Below are positions 9,421-19,189 of a stretch of 64,000 bases of DNA, piece by piece. Source of the DNA: Georgenia sp. M64 (GTDB lineage: Bacteria > Actinomycetota > Actinomycetes > Actinomycetales > Actinomycetaceae). The stretch is taken from NCBI RefSeq assembly GCF_038049925.1, contig NZ_CP145809.1, forward strand, positions 1,674,001 to 1,738,000. Reading direction: 5' to 3'. Under the pieces are notes generated by a model. The model had not been told where the DNA came from. It worked only from the letters and a program-made list of their open reading frames with translations, and searched no databases. How positions within the stretch are numbered: the first letter of the stretch is position 1; every line of letters begins with the position of its first letter. Both the position numbers and the translations under genes were made by a program.

Positions 9421-10476
9421 ATGACCATCAAGGTCGGCGTCAACGGTTACGGAGTGATCGGCAAGCGGGTCGCGGACGCTGTCCGCGCCATGCCGGACAT
9501 GGACCTGCTCGGGGTGGCGGACGTCGCCACGGACTGGCGGGTGCGAACCGCCGCCGGGTTGGGTTTCGGGGTGTTCGCGGCCACCCCGGACGCGGACACA
9601 GCGATGCGGGCGGTCGGGGTGCCCGTGAGCGGCACATTGACAGACCTGCTTGACCAGGTCGACGTGGTGGTGGATACCACCCCCAAGAGGGTCGCCGCGG
9701 GCAACCTGGAGGCGTACCGGGCGGCCGGGGTCAAGTCCGTCTTCCAGGGCGGGGAGTCCCACGACACCACCGGGCACTCCTTCGTCGCCCAGGCCAACTA
9801 CGAAACCGCCGTGGGCCGCGACACCACGCGGGTGGTCTCGTGCAACACCACCAGCATCGTGCGCGTGCTCGGGGCCCTGGAGCAGGCCGGCCTGCTCGCC
9901 CGCGCGCGCGGGGTCCTGATCCGGCGGGCCACTGACCCGGGCGAGTCCCACCACGGCGGGATCATGAACACGGTGGTCCCCGAGGCCTCGATCCCCTCCC
10001 ACCAGGGCCCGGACGCTCGCACGGTGCTGCCCGACCTGGATGTGGTGACCATGGCGGCCAAGGCCGCGCACACCCAGTCCCACAACCACTTCTGGACCCT
10101 GCAGCTGACCCGACCGGCCAGTCGCGAGGAGGTTCTGGACGCACTGCGCGCCGCACCCCGGATCGCCTTCATCCGCATGTCGGACGGGCTGACCGCACTG
10201 AACACCACAGTGGAGCTGATGCGCGACCTGGGCCGGCCCCGCGGGGACATGTGGGAGGTGGCCGTGTGGGAGGACGTCCTGAGCGTCGCGGGGGATGAGG
10301 CCTACCTGACCTACCAGGTCTACAACGAGGCCATCGTCGTGCCCGAGACTATCGACGCGATTCGGGCGCTGACCGGGACTGTGACCGACGGCGCCGCATC
10401 CATCGCGACGACGGACGAAATCCTCGGCGTGCGCCGGGAGTTCCTTCCCGAACGGGTCGAGGCGATGCCGGCCTGA
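9421..10476 (+). CDS. Type II (archaeal-type) glyceraldehyde-3-phosphate dehydrogenase
   Basis: Catalyses oxidation of glyceraldehyde-3-phosphate; type II enzymes are the archaeal class, distinct from the usual bacterial GapA. The 351-residue protein begins with a Rossmann motif (VGVNGYGVIGKRVADAV). It has the family stretch VVDTTPKRVAAGNLEAY and the catalytic Cys ~141 in VVSCNTTSIVRVLG. It also has ATDPGESHHGGIMNTVVPE and a C-terminal QVYNEAIVVPETIDAIRA. Start ATG 9421 follows GGGAGGCTGTC. It sits between copper genes on the same strand. One possibility is a thiol enzyme form that tolerates metal or oxidative stress; this is inference. Confidence 0.85.
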   Translation: MTIKVGVNGYGVIGKRVADAVRAMPDMDLLGVADVATDWRVRTAAGLGFGVFAATPDADTAMRAVGVPVSGTLTDLLDQVDVVVDTTPKRVAAGNLEAYRAAGVKSVFQGGESHDTTGHSFVAQANYETAVGRDTTRVVSCNTTSIVRVLGALEQAGLLARARGVLIRRATDPGESHHGGIMNTVVPEASIPSHQGPDARTVLPDLDVVTMAAKAAHTQSHNHFWTLQLTRPASREEVLDALRAAPRIAFIRMSDGLTALNTTVELMRDLGRPRGDMWEVAVWEDVLSVAGDEAYLTYQVYNEAIVVPETIDAIRALTGTVTDGAASIATTDEILGVRREFLPERVEAMPA

Positions 10477-10555
10477 TCAGGGAAACGGGCCGGCACCCGC
10501 TGAGCCCGTCGGTGCACCACCTGTCGGCCACCGGCCGGGAAGGAAGGAATCGATC

Positions 10556-13075
10556 ATGAAGAATCGGACCACGGTCGTGGAGGTCGGTGGCCTGCACTGG
10601 GCCACCTCGGAACCGGTGATCGAGAAGACCCTGCTGAGCCGCCCCGGCGTGCTCGCCGTCGAGGCCAGCGCCGTCTCGCAGACCGCGACGATCACCTACG
10701 ACGCGGACAAGACGTCGGTGGCCGTGCTCGTCGGCTGGGTCAACGACTGCGGCTACCACTGCGCGGGGCAGTTGGTGCCCGACCACATGTGCCACCCGAT
10801 GACCGAACCGGGCGCCGCGGGCGGAGCGCATGACGCGCATGACGCGCACGCCGGGCATGACGCGCACGCCGGGCATGACGCGCACGCCGGGCATGACGCG
10901 CACGCCGGGCATGACGCGCACGCCGGGCATGACGCGCACGCCGGGCACGCCGGCCACGGCGGCGGCGCCGGCGAGGAGACGGACCGCTCCGCGCAGGCGG
11001 TGATGGGCCACGGCGGGCATCACGGCGGCGGGTCGGTGGAGGACATGGCACGGGACATGCGCAACCGTTTCCTGGTCGCCTTGATCCTGTCGATCCCCAT
11101 CACGATCTGGTCCCCGCTCGGGCGTGATGTCCTGGCGCTGAACCCACCGCTGGTCTTCGGACTTCGTGACGACATCTTCACGTTGATCCTGTCCGTGCCG
11201 GTGATCTTCTACTCGGCGTGGATCTTCTTCGACGGCGCCTACCGGGCGTTGCTGGCGAAGACGTTGGACATGATGGTCCTGGTGGCCGTGGCCGTGGGAG
11301 CCGGCTGGCTCTACAGCTTGGTGGTCACCCTCACCGGCGGTGGTGAAGTCTTCTACGAGGCAGCCACCGTGCTGACCACGTTCGTCCTCCTCGGCCACTG
11401 GCTGGAGATGCGCGCACGTGGCGGCGCCAACGACGCAGTGCGGACCTTGTTGCAGCTGGCGCCGTCGCAGGCCATCGTGCTGCGGGACGGCGAGCCCGTG
11501 GAGGTGCCCACATCGGAGGTGGTCGTCGGTGACCTGCTCCTCATCCGTCCAGGGGCGAAGATCCCCACCGACGCGGTCGTGGAGGAGGGCGAGTCCGAGC
11601 TCGACGAGTCCATGGTCACCGGGGAGTCCATGCCGGTGGAGAAGGGGCCGGGTGCGCAACTGATCGGTGCGTCGATCAACACCACAGGAACCCTGCGGGC
11701 GCGGGCGACCAAGGTGGGTGCGGACACCGCTCTGGCGCAGATCGTCAAGATGGTGCAGGAGGCGCAGAACTCCAAGGCCCCGGGCCAGCGCCTGGCTGAC
11801 CGGGCCGCGTTCTGGCTGGTGTTCGTCGCGCTCATCGGCGGCACCGTCACCTTCACCGTGTGGATGCTCGCCGGCGCGGGCGTCCCTCTGGCGATGCTGT
11901 TCGCGATCACGGTGGTGGTCATCACCTGCCCCGATGCCCTCGGCCTGGCGACCCCGACGGCGATCATGGTCGGCACCGGGCTCGGCGCCCAGCGCGGGGT
12001 CCTGTTCAAGAACGCCACCGCGCTGGAGGGCACGGCCAAGATCGACACCGTGGTGATGGACAAGACCGGCACCCTGACGAAGGGCGAGCCGGAGGTCACC
12101 GACGTGGTCGCGGCCGGCATGAGCGAGGAGGAGATGCTTGCCGTGGTCGCCGCCGTCGAACGCGAGTCGGAGCACCCCCTGGCCCGAGCCATCGAGGCCT
12201 ACGCGGCCGAACGGGGTCTGCCCGCGTTGAGCGCGAGCGAGTTCATGAACGTCCCCGGGCACGGCGCGACGGCAACGGTCCGAGGGCGCCGTGTGCTGGT
12301 GGGCAACCGCCGGTTGATGGCCAGCGAGAACGTCGAGCTCGGCGACCTGGCCGAGCGACGGGACGAGCTGGCCGCATCCGGGCGCACCGCGGTGCTCGCT
12401 GCGGTGGACGGGCGTGCGGTGGGCGCCATCGCGCTGGCCGACGCCGCCCGGGACACGGCCGCGGCGGCCGTAGCGGCCCTGCACGAGTCCGGGATCGAGG
12501 TCGCCATGCTGACCGGTGACAACGAGGCAACCGCTCGGCGTATCGCGGAGCAGCTGGGCATCGACACAGTCATCGCCGAGGTCCTGCCCGGCGACAAGGC
12601 GGACAAGGTCGCTGAGCTGCAGCGCGCCGGCAAGACGGTGGCGATGGTCGGGGACGGCGTGAACGACGCCCCGGCACTGGCGAAGGCGGACATCGGCATC
12701 GCGATCGGAGCCGGGACGGACGTGGCGATCGAGACCGCGGACATCGTCCTGATGCGCTCGGACCCGCTGGACGTGTCCGTCGCACTGCGCATCGGCAAGG
12801 GCACGGTGCGCAAGGAGCGCCAGAACCTGGCGTGGGCGATCGGGTACAACGCCATCGCGTTGCCCATCGCGGCCGGGGTGTTCTACCCGGCCTTCGGACT
12901 GATGCTGCGTCCGGAGATCGCGGCGCTGACGATGTCCGGTTCCACGGTGATCGTCACGATCAACGCACTGCTGCTCAAGAAGCTGCGGCTGCCGCAGCAG
13001 CACGCACCGGCCGCTCCGCAGGACGTGAGCCGCAAGGTGGAGCCCACGGCCCCCGTCCCGGCGGGCACCCGCTGA
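10556..13075 (+). CDS. Heavy-metal P-type ATPase with histidine-repeat N-terminus and CPD motif
   Basis: An 839-residue P1B ATPase. Residues 1-75 keep the HMA fold, but the CxxC metal site is replaced (VGGLHWATSEPVIEK). Residues ~92-133 are a repeated HDAHAG arm, followed by GHGGHHGGG. The core has TGESMPV, DKTGT (Asp ~502), SEHPLARA, MLTGDN and GDGVNDAPALAKAD. The membrane metal motif is TCPDALGLATP (Cys ~458), that is CPD instead of CPC or CPH, so metal preference cannot be assumed to be Cu(I). Cu(II), Cu(I) or another His-liganded metal are possible. ATG 10556 follows GGAAGGAATCG. The stop TGA shares its A with the ATG of the EamA gene. Confidence 0.88.
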   Translation: MKNRTTVVEVGGLHWATSEPVIEKTLLSRPGVLAVEASAVSQTATITYDADKTSVAVLVGWVNDCGYHCAGQLVPDHMCHPMTEPGAAGGAHDAHDAHAGHDAHAGHDAHAGHDAHAGHDAHAGHDAHAGHAGHGGGAGEETDRSAQAVMGHGGHHGGGSVEDMARDMRNRFLVALILSIPITIWSPLGRDVLALNPPLVFGLRDDIFTLILSVPVIFYSAWIFFDGAYRALLAKTLDMMVLVAVAVGAGWLYSLVVTLTGGGEVFYEAATVLTTFVLLGHWLEMRARGGANDAVRTLLQLAPSQAIVLRDGEPVEVPTSEVVVGDLLLIRPGAKIPTDAVVEEGESELDESMVTGESMPVEKGPGAQLIGASINTTGTLRARATKVGADTALAQIVKMVQEAQNSKAPGQRLADRAAFWLVFVALIGGTVTFTVWMLAGAGVPLAMLFAITVVVITCPDALGLATPTAIMVGTGLGAQRGVLFKNATALEGTAKIDTVVMDKTGTLTKGEPEVTDVVAAGMSEEEMLAVVAAVERESEHPLARAIEAYAAERGLPALSASEFMNVPGHGATATVRGRRVLVGNRRLMASENVELGDLAERRDELAASGRTAVLAAVDGRAVGAIALADAARDTAAAAVAALHESGIEVAMLTGDNEATARRIAEQLGIDTVIAEVLPGDKADKVAELQRAGKTVAMVGDGVNDAPALAKADIGIAIGAGTDVAIETADIVLMRSDPLDVSVALRIGKGTVRKERQNLAWAIGYNAIALPIAAGVFYPAFGLMLRPEIAALTMSGSTVIVTINALLLKKLRLPQQHAPAAPQDVSRKVEPTAPVPAGTR
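10829..10954 (+). repeat. In-frame 18-bp tandem repeat encoding HDAHAG
   Basis: Six near-identical copies of an 18-bp unit (10838-10945) with partial units at both ends encode (HDAHAG)6 inside the P-type ATPase. The copies look almost identical at DNA level, which suggests recent expansion and likely copy-number variation between strains. The histidines can bind metal at the cytosolic N-terminus. Confidence 0.9.
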
Positions 13076-14004
13076 TGTTCCACGCCCGCAGCGCCCCCGC
13101 CGCGCCCGCGGCCGGGACGCTGCGGTCGCCCCGGCCCTGGCGCATGGTGGGGATCACCGCCGCCTGGGGCGCCTGCTTCGTGGCGATCGAGTGGGGCCTG
13201 AGGGACGCGCCCCTGCTGTGGTACGCCGCGCTGCGGGCCCTGCTTGCCGGGGCCGCACTGCTGGCCCTGGGCGCCGCCCTCCGCCGCCCGGCCCCGTCGG
13301 GCGCGCGGGACTGGGGGCGGATCACCGGGCTGGGACTGATCAACGTGACGGTGGCGTTCGGGGCCATGTTCGCCGGCGTCGCCGGCCTGGCCACCGGAAC
13401 CGCCGCGGTGCTTGCCAATGCCCAGCCCCTGCTGATCCTGCTGCCGGCGTGGTGGCTGTACGGCGAGAAGGTCTCGGTACGTACGAGCGTGGCGCTGGTC
13501 GTCGGCTTCACCGGCCTGGTCCTCGTCGCCGTGCCCGGTGGCGGTGGCAGCGGCGCCGCGCTGTCGCTGCTGTCCGCCGCGGCGATCACCGCGGGGACCC
13601 TGCTGTCCCGGCGCCTGGGTGGCCTCGACGTGGTGGTGTTCACGGGATGGCACCTCCTCGTGGGCGGCGTCGCGCTCGCCGCGCTCGCCGCGGTGGTGGA
13701 GGGGGCCCCGGTGATCGCCTGGACCCCCCGGTTCGTCCTGTCCCTGCTGTTCCTGGCGCTCGTCGGTACGGCGGCTACCACCGTGGTGTGGTTCACGGAG
13801 GCGCGCCGCTCCCGCCTCGACGTCCTGACCGCCTGGACCTTCCTCACCCCCGTGTTCGGCATCGTGCTCGCGGCCGTGGCCTTTGCCACGGTGCCGGCCG
13901 GGTGGACCGCGGCGGGCCTGGCCGGGGTGCTGGCGGCCATGTGGGTCATCGTGCAACCTCACCCTCGTCCGACGGCACGCCCGGTTCGGGCGGGCCCGCC
14001 CTGA
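13075..14004 (+). CDS. EamA/DMT-family transporter
   Basis: A 309-residue membrane protein with about ten helices and two EamA repeats: ITAAWGACFVAIEWGL with LWYAALRALLAG in the first, and AAAITAGTLLSRRLGGLDVV with LTAWTFLTPVFGIVLA in the second. EamA proteins move small metabolites and the substrate here cannot be told. Its ATG overlaps the ATPase stop (TGATG), so it is probably cotranslated with it. A longer frame starting at 12832 is a shadow of the ATPase and is rejected. Confidence 0.8.
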   Translation: MFHARSAPAAPAAGTLRSPRPWRMVGITAAWGACFVAIEWGLRDAPLLWYAALRALLAGAALLALGAALRRPAPSGARDWGRITGLGLINVTVAFGAMFAGVAGLATGTAAVLANAQPLLILLPAWWLYGEKVSVRTSVALVVGFTGLVLVAVPGGGGSGAALSLLSAAAITAGTLLSRRLGGLDVVVFTGWHLLVGGVALAALAAVVEGAPVIAWTPRFVLSLLFLALVGTAATTVVWFTEARRSRLDVLTAWTFLTPVFGIVLAAVAFATVPAGWTAAGLAGVLAAMWVIVQPHPRPTARPVRAGPP

Positions 14005-14066
14005 GCTGGCCGGCCCGCCACCCGCGCGGTCCAGCGAAACCTGCTCGTCGACCCTGGAGGAGACCC

Positions 14067-17000
14067 ATGACGCGTACCGGTCACGCCGGCCCGACCCCGG
14101 CACCCGCCCCCACCGGGGCGGTCCCGCCACAGGAGGCGGTGATCTTCGACATGGACGGGGTGGTGACGGACACGGCGGCCGTGCACGCGGCCGCCTGGAA
14201 GCGCCTGTTCGACGACGTGCTGGCCGACCCGCGGCTGAGCGGCGGACCGTACGCCCCGTTCGACATCACCGAGGACTACCGGCTCTACGTCGACGGACGC
14301 TCCCGGGAGGACGGCGTGGCCGCCTTCCTGGCCGCCCGCGGCATCGACCTGCCGACTGGCGGCGCCGACGACGGGGCTGACGCCTGGTCGGTGCGCGGCC
14401 TCGCGGCGCGCAAGAACGCGATGTATCTGGATCTGCTCGCCGAGCAGGGCCTGCGGGTCTTTCCCGGCACCGTGGACCTGCTGCGCCGCCTCCGGGCAGG
14501 TGGGGTGCCGGTGGGCCTGGTCACCGCCAGCCGCAATGCCCAGGAGCTGCTCACGGCGGCGGGCCTCGGCGGGGTCTTCGACGTCGTCGTGGACGGCCGG
14601 GAGGCACACGAGATGGGGCTGCCCGGCAAGCCCGAGCCCGCCATGTTCCTGCGCGCCGCCGAGCTGCTGGGGGTCGATCCGGGCCGGGCGGCGGTGGTCG
14701 AGGACGCCATCGCCGGGGTGCAGGGCGCCCGTAGCGGTGGCTTCGGCCTCGTGGTCGGGGTGGACCGGGTGGGGCAGCGTCAGGCTCTCGAGGAGGCCGG
14801 GGCCGACGTCGTCGTCGCCGACGTCTCCGAGCTGGACCTCGGCTCCCTGCGCACCGACCCGTGGACGCTGGTCTACGAGGGGTTCGACCCGGCCCACGAG
14901 CCGCACCGGGAGGCGCTGACCACGCTGGGCAACGGCTACCTCGGCACCCGCGGCGCGGCCCCGGAGCGGGCGGCGGACGGGGTCCACTACCCCGGGACCT
15001 ACCTGGCCGGCGTGTACAACCGGCTGACCTCGACCGTCCACGGGCGCGACGTGGAGGACGAGCACCTGGTCAACGCCCCCAACTGGCTGCTGCTGGACCT
15101 GCGCATCGGTGGCGGAGGGTGGTGGTCGGCCGGGGGGCTCACCGCCGCCGACGAACGCCGGGAGCTGGACCTGCGCCGCGGGGTGCTCACCCGCACGGCG
15201 GTCCTCACCGACGGCGCCGGGCGCCGCCTGCGCCTGACGCAGCGCCGCGTCGTGTCCATGGCGCGGCCCCACCTGGCCTGCCTCGAGACGACGCTCGAGG
15301 CCGAGGGCTGGGACGGTGCCGTCGACGTGGCGTCCGGAATCGATGCCGGCGTGCGCAACCGCAACGTCGCGGAGTACCGCGCGCTGGCGGACCGGCACCT
15401 GCAAACCGTCGCGGTGGACGACGTCGACGAGAACACCCTCATGGTGGAGGTGGAGACCACCCAGAGCCAGGTGCGCATCGCGACCGCCGCCCGCACCACG
15501 GTCACCGGGACCGACGCCGCCCCGCCGGTGCACGAGCACCGCGGGGACCGCCACGTCCTGCATTTCGACCTGACGCTCCAGGCGGGCAGGCCGGTGACGA
15601 TCACCAAGACCGTCGCCGTGTTCACCTCCAAGGACCACGCCATCGCCTCCCCACCGCTGGCCGCCGTCGGGGAGCTGGAGCGGGCCGCCGGCGGGCTCGC
15701 CGACCTGCTGCCCGCGCACGAGGCAGCCTGGGCGCGGCTGTGGGACCGCTTCGCCATCGAGCTGGACGCGGACCGCCAGACCCAGTTGGTGCTGAACCTG
15801 CACGTCTTCCACCTGCTCCAGTCGGTCTCGGCGCACACCGCGGACGTCGACGCCGGCGTCCCGGCACGCGGACTGCACGGCGAGGGGTACCGCGGCCACG
15901 TGTTCTGGGACGAGTTATTCGTCCTGCCGGCGCTCACCGCCCACCTGCCCTGGGTGAGCCGGGCGATGCTGGAGTACCGGTACCGGCGCCTGGACATGGC
16001 GCGGCGGGCGGCGGCCGAGGCGGGACGGGAAGGGGCGATGTTCCCCTGGCAGAGCGGCAGCGACGGGCGCGAGGAAACCCCGAGCATGCTCTTCAACACC
16101 CGCTCGGGGCGCTGGATGCCGGACAACTCCCGCCGGCAGCGGCACGTCGGCCTGGCCGTGGCGTACAACGCCTGGCAGTACTACCAGACCACCGGGGACG
16201 TGGCGTGGCTGGCCCACCGCGGAGCCGACCTGATCATCGAGGTTGCCCGGTTCTTCGCGTCCCTGGCCACCTACGACGGCGCCGAGGACCGGTTCCACAT
16301 CGTGGGGGTGATGGGACCGGACGAATACCACGACGGCTATCCCGGTGCGCCGGGCCAGGGGCTGCGGGACAACGCCTACACCAACGTGCTCGCCGCCTGG
16401 GTGTGCGCCCGCGCGGCCGAGGTGTTGCGCGTGACCGACGGGCACGAGTGCGACGAGGTCTATGCGCGGCTGGGCGTCCGTCCCGAGGAGCCGGCCCTGT
16501 GGCAACGCCTCGGCCGCCGCCTGGCGGTGCCCTTCCACGACGGCGTCCTCAGCCAGTTCGACGGCTACGGAGCCCTGGCGGAGCTGGACTGGGCCCACTA
16601 CCGACGCACGTATGGCAACATCGGGCGCCTGGACCTCGTCCTCGAGGCGGAGGGCGACACCACCAACCGGTACCGGCTGGCCAAGCAGGCCGACGTCCTC
16701 ATGCTCGTCTACCTCCTGGGCCCCGACGGCGTCCTCAGCACCCTCGAGCGGCTGGGCTACCCGGCCGACCGGGAGCTGCTGGCCCGGACCGTCGACTACT
16801 ACCTGGCCCGCACGGCTCACGGGTCCACCCTCAGCCGGGTGGTACACGCGTCCGTGCTGGCCCGCATGGACCCGGCCCGCGCCTGGCAGACCTTCCGCGA
16901 CGCCCTGGCCGCCGACCTCGACGACACCCAGGGAGGGACCACCAGTGAGGGGATCCACCTCGGGGCCATGGCGGGCACCATCGACATCGTCACCCGCGCC

Positions 17001-17273
17001 TTCGCGGGGCAGCACACCGAGGGGGACACTGTCGCCCTCGACCCGAACCTCCCGGTCGGTCTCCGACGGGCCCGGTTCTCCCTCGTGCACCGTGGCCAGC
17101 GGCTGCGGATCAGCCTCGACCACTACTCGCTGACCGTGTCCGCTGACCCGTGCGCCGCCAACCCCCGGGTGCGGGTGCGGTTGGGTGGCCGGACGGAGGC
17201 CGTCTCGGCGGCTGGGGAGATGCTGTTCACCCCGTACGACCACGAATGTGGCGGCGATGAGCGCGACGACTGA
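14067..17273 (+). CDS. HAD phosphatase/beta-phosphoglucomutase fused to GH65 glycoside phosphorylase
   Basis: A 1068-residue two-enzyme fusion. Residues ~20-260 are a HAD-superfamily beta-phosphoglucomutase-like domain: nucleophile Asp28 in VIFDMDGVVTDTAAVH, VGLVTASRN, KPEPAMFLRAAELLGV and VVEDAIAGVQGARSGG. Residues ~270-1060 are a GH65 enzyme of the maltose/trehalose/kojibiose phosphorylase family, with TLGNGYLGTRG near its start, GHVFWDELFVLPAL and the general-acid Glu753 in MGPDEYHDGYPG. GH65 would split an alpha-glucoside with phosphate to beta-glucose-1-phosphate, and the mutase domain would convert that to glucose-6-phosphate, giving a one-polypeptide pathway. The disaccharide is unknown. 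ATG 14067 follows GGAGGAGACCC. Confidence 0.9.
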   Translation: MTRTGHAGPTPAPAPTGAVPPQEAVIFDMDGVVTDTAAVHAAAWKRLFDDVLADPRLSGGPYAPFDITEDYRLYVDGRSREDGVAAFLAARGIDLPTGGADDGADAWSVRGLAARKNAMYLDLLAEQGLRVFPGTVDLLRRLRAGGVPVGLVTASRNAQELLTAAGLGGVFDVVVDGREAHEMGLPGKPEPAMFLRAAELLGVDPGRAAVVEDAIAGVQGARSGGFGLVVGVDRVGQRQALEEAGADVVVADVSELDLGSLRTDPWTLVYEGFDPAHEPHREALTTLGNGYLGTRGAAPERAADGVHYPGTYLAGVYNRLTSTVHGRDVEDEHLVNAPNWLLLDLRIGGGGWWSAGGLTAADERRELDLRRGVLTRTAVLTDGAGRRLRLTQRRVVSMARPHLACLETTLEAEGWDGAVDVASGIDAGVRNRNVAEYRALADRHLQTVAVDDVDENTLMVEVETTQSQVRIATAARTTVTGTDAAPPVHEHRGDRHVLHFDLTLQAGRPVTITKTVAVFTSKDHAIASPPLAAVGELERAAGGLADLLPAHEAAWARLWDRFAIELDADRQTQLVLNLHVFHLLQSVSAHTADVDAGVPARGLHGEGYRGHVFWDELFVLPALTAHLPWVSRAMLEYRYRRLDMARRAAAEAGREGAMFPWQSGSDGREETPSMLFNTRSGRWMPDNSRRQRHVGLAVAYNAWQYYQTTGDVAWLAHRGADLIIEVARFFASLATYDGAEDRFHIVGVMGPDEYHDGYPGAPGQGLRDNAYTNVLAAWVCARAAEVLRVTDGHECDEVYARLGVRPEEPALWQRLGRRLAVPFHDGVLSQFDGYGALAELDWAHYRRTYGNIGRLDLVLEAEGDTTNRYRLAKQADVLMLVYLLGPDGVLSTLERLGYPADRELLARTVDYYLARTAHGSTLSRVVHASVLARMDPARAWQTFRDALAADLDDTQGGTTSEGIHLGAMAGTIDIVTRAFAGQHTEGDTVALDPNLPVGLRRARFSLVHRGQRLRISLDHYSLTVSADPCAANPRVRVRLGGRTEAVSAAGEMLFTPYDHECGGDERDD

Positions 17274-19110
17274 GGAGATCACCCCCCGCCCCCCGGCCGT
17301 GTCGGCGCGCTGGGACGATTCGTGGCGGCCGAGCACAGCAGCGCCCTGCTGATGCTCGTGGCCACCACGGCGGCTCTGGTGTGAGCCAACTCGCCCTGGG
17401 CTGGGGGCTACGAGGCGCTGTGGGGCACCGAGCTCGGCATCCGGCTCGCCGACGGCCACGTCTCACTCGAACTGCGTGAATGGGGCAACCAGGGGCTCAT
17501 GGCGCTGTTCTTCTTCGTCGCCGGCCTGAAGATCCGTCGCGAGCTCGACATGGGCGAGCTGCGCGAACGCCGCCGGGTCGCCGCTCCGGTGCTGGCCGCC
17601 CTGGGCGGGATGACCGTGCCCGTCCTGCTGTACCTCGCCCTCAACGCCGGGCAGCCCTCGGCGGCGGGGTGGGGCATCGTCATGGGTACCGACACGGCCT
17701 TCGCCCTGGGCGTGCTCGTCCTGGTGCGCGGCGCGTCCGCACGGGTGCGGACCTTCCCCCTGACCCTCGTCGTCGTCGACGACGCCGTCGCCCTGACCGT
17801 CGTCGCGCTGGCCTACACCGATGACGTCTCCTGGGCGGCGCTGCTGGTGGCCGTCGCCCTGTTCGCGGCGGCGGCGCTGCTCCGCGCGGCAGGCGTCACC
17901 CGGGGCGCTCCCTACGCGCTCCTGGGCGTCGGGGTGTGGGGAGCCACGCTGGCCTCGGGGGTGCACGCCACCGTCGCCGGCGTGGCCCTGGGACTGATGG
18001 CCACCGCCTACCCACCCAGGCAGGAGGGACTGCGCCAGGCCGGCGCCCGCTGGCGCGTCTTCCGCGTGAATCCGACGCCCGCGCTGGTCCGCCGCACCAG
18101 CTGTTCCGTCATCGCTCCGTCTCTTCCAACGAGCGTTACCAGCACCTCTTCCACTCCTGGACCAGCTACCTCGTCGTCCCGCTCTTCGCCCTGGCGACCG
18201 CCGGGCTCGCGCTCGACGCCGGCGTGCTCGCTCGTGCGGCAACGTCACCGATCACGATCGGGATCGTGCCGGGACTGGTAGCGGGCAAGGTGGTCGGGAT
18301 CGTGGGGGCCACCTGGGCGGCGGCATACAGGGGCGGCCTGCCGCTGCCCCTGCCGTGGGCACAGCTTGTAGGCACCTCCACCCTGGGAGGGATCGGGTTC
18401 ACCGTCTCGCTCCTGATCGCCGGCGTCAGCTTCACCGGCGAGGCCCTGGAGGAGGCCAAGGCAGGCATCCTCGCCGCCTCGCTCCTGGCCGCCGCCCTGG
18501 CCTGGGTGGTCTTCCGGGTGCTGACCCGGCTGCCGGGCCGGGCGCGCACGGCCGGGGCGGATCGCCGCGCCGATCACCGACCTGGCGGACCGCGTCGACC
18601 CCGAGGTCGACCCACATCCTCGGCGACCCGGACGCACCCGTGACCCTGGTGTGAGGGCGACGTCGAGTGTCCGCACTGCCGCCACGCCCACGAGGTGGTG
18701 AGCCGACCGCGCCGGGAGATCGGTGCGGAGCTGGCCGTGGTCTTCCGCCATCTGCCGCTGCCGGAGATCCACCCCCACGCCCAGCTCGCCGCTGAGGCCA
18801 GCGAGGCCGCCGCCGCGCAGGGGCGGTTCCGGCCGATGCTCGAGACGCTCTACAGGAGCGATGGAGGCCTGAGTCGCCAGGACATCACCGTGCGGGCCGC
18901 CGGTCCGGGGCTGGACGTCGAGCGGTTCACCAGCGACCTGTTCGAGCGGCGTCACACTCTGCGCGTCGAACGCGACATCGACAGCGCCTACGCCTCCGGG
19001 CAGCCAGGACCCCCACGTCCTCCACGGTCATCGCTACCGCGGCCGTCACGACGTCCCGGCCATGGGCGCTGAGATCCACCGCCTGCTCGGCGTCCGGGCG
19101 TCGCCGGGCT
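17257..19110 (+). pseudogene. Decayed NhaA Na+/H+ antiporter fused to DsbA-like thioredoxin domain
   Basis: Intact actinobacterial relatives are single proteins with NhaA followed by a DsbA/thioredoxin domain. The best NhaA segments here are GLMALFFFVAGLKIRRELD, VMGTDTAFALGVLVLV and LVVVDDAVALTVVALAY, then, in another frame, HLFHSWTSYLVVPLFALATAG and TSTLGGIGFTVSLLIAGVSF. The DsbA part shows VECPHCRHAHEVVSR (CxxC) and later GHRYRGRHDVPAMGAEIHR. Lesions include a one-base loss near 17320, TGA at 17382 where Trp is expected (LV*ANSPWAGG), a frameshift near 18110, another near 18560-18610, a stop before the CPHC site (18652) and more after 19000. The first codons overlap the GH65 3' end. Not functional. 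Confidence 0.85.
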
Positions 19111-19189
19111 CCGGCCGCGGAGATGACGTCCGAGGGCGATGACCACCGCTCCGCCCCGGTCGTCCTGTGCCCGCGGCCGTGCGGCGGCG

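Noticed and set aside
10829-10954. CRISPR-like array
   Set aside because: The 18-bp units are directly tandem without spacers and lie in a coding frame (HDAHAG), so they are a protein repeat.
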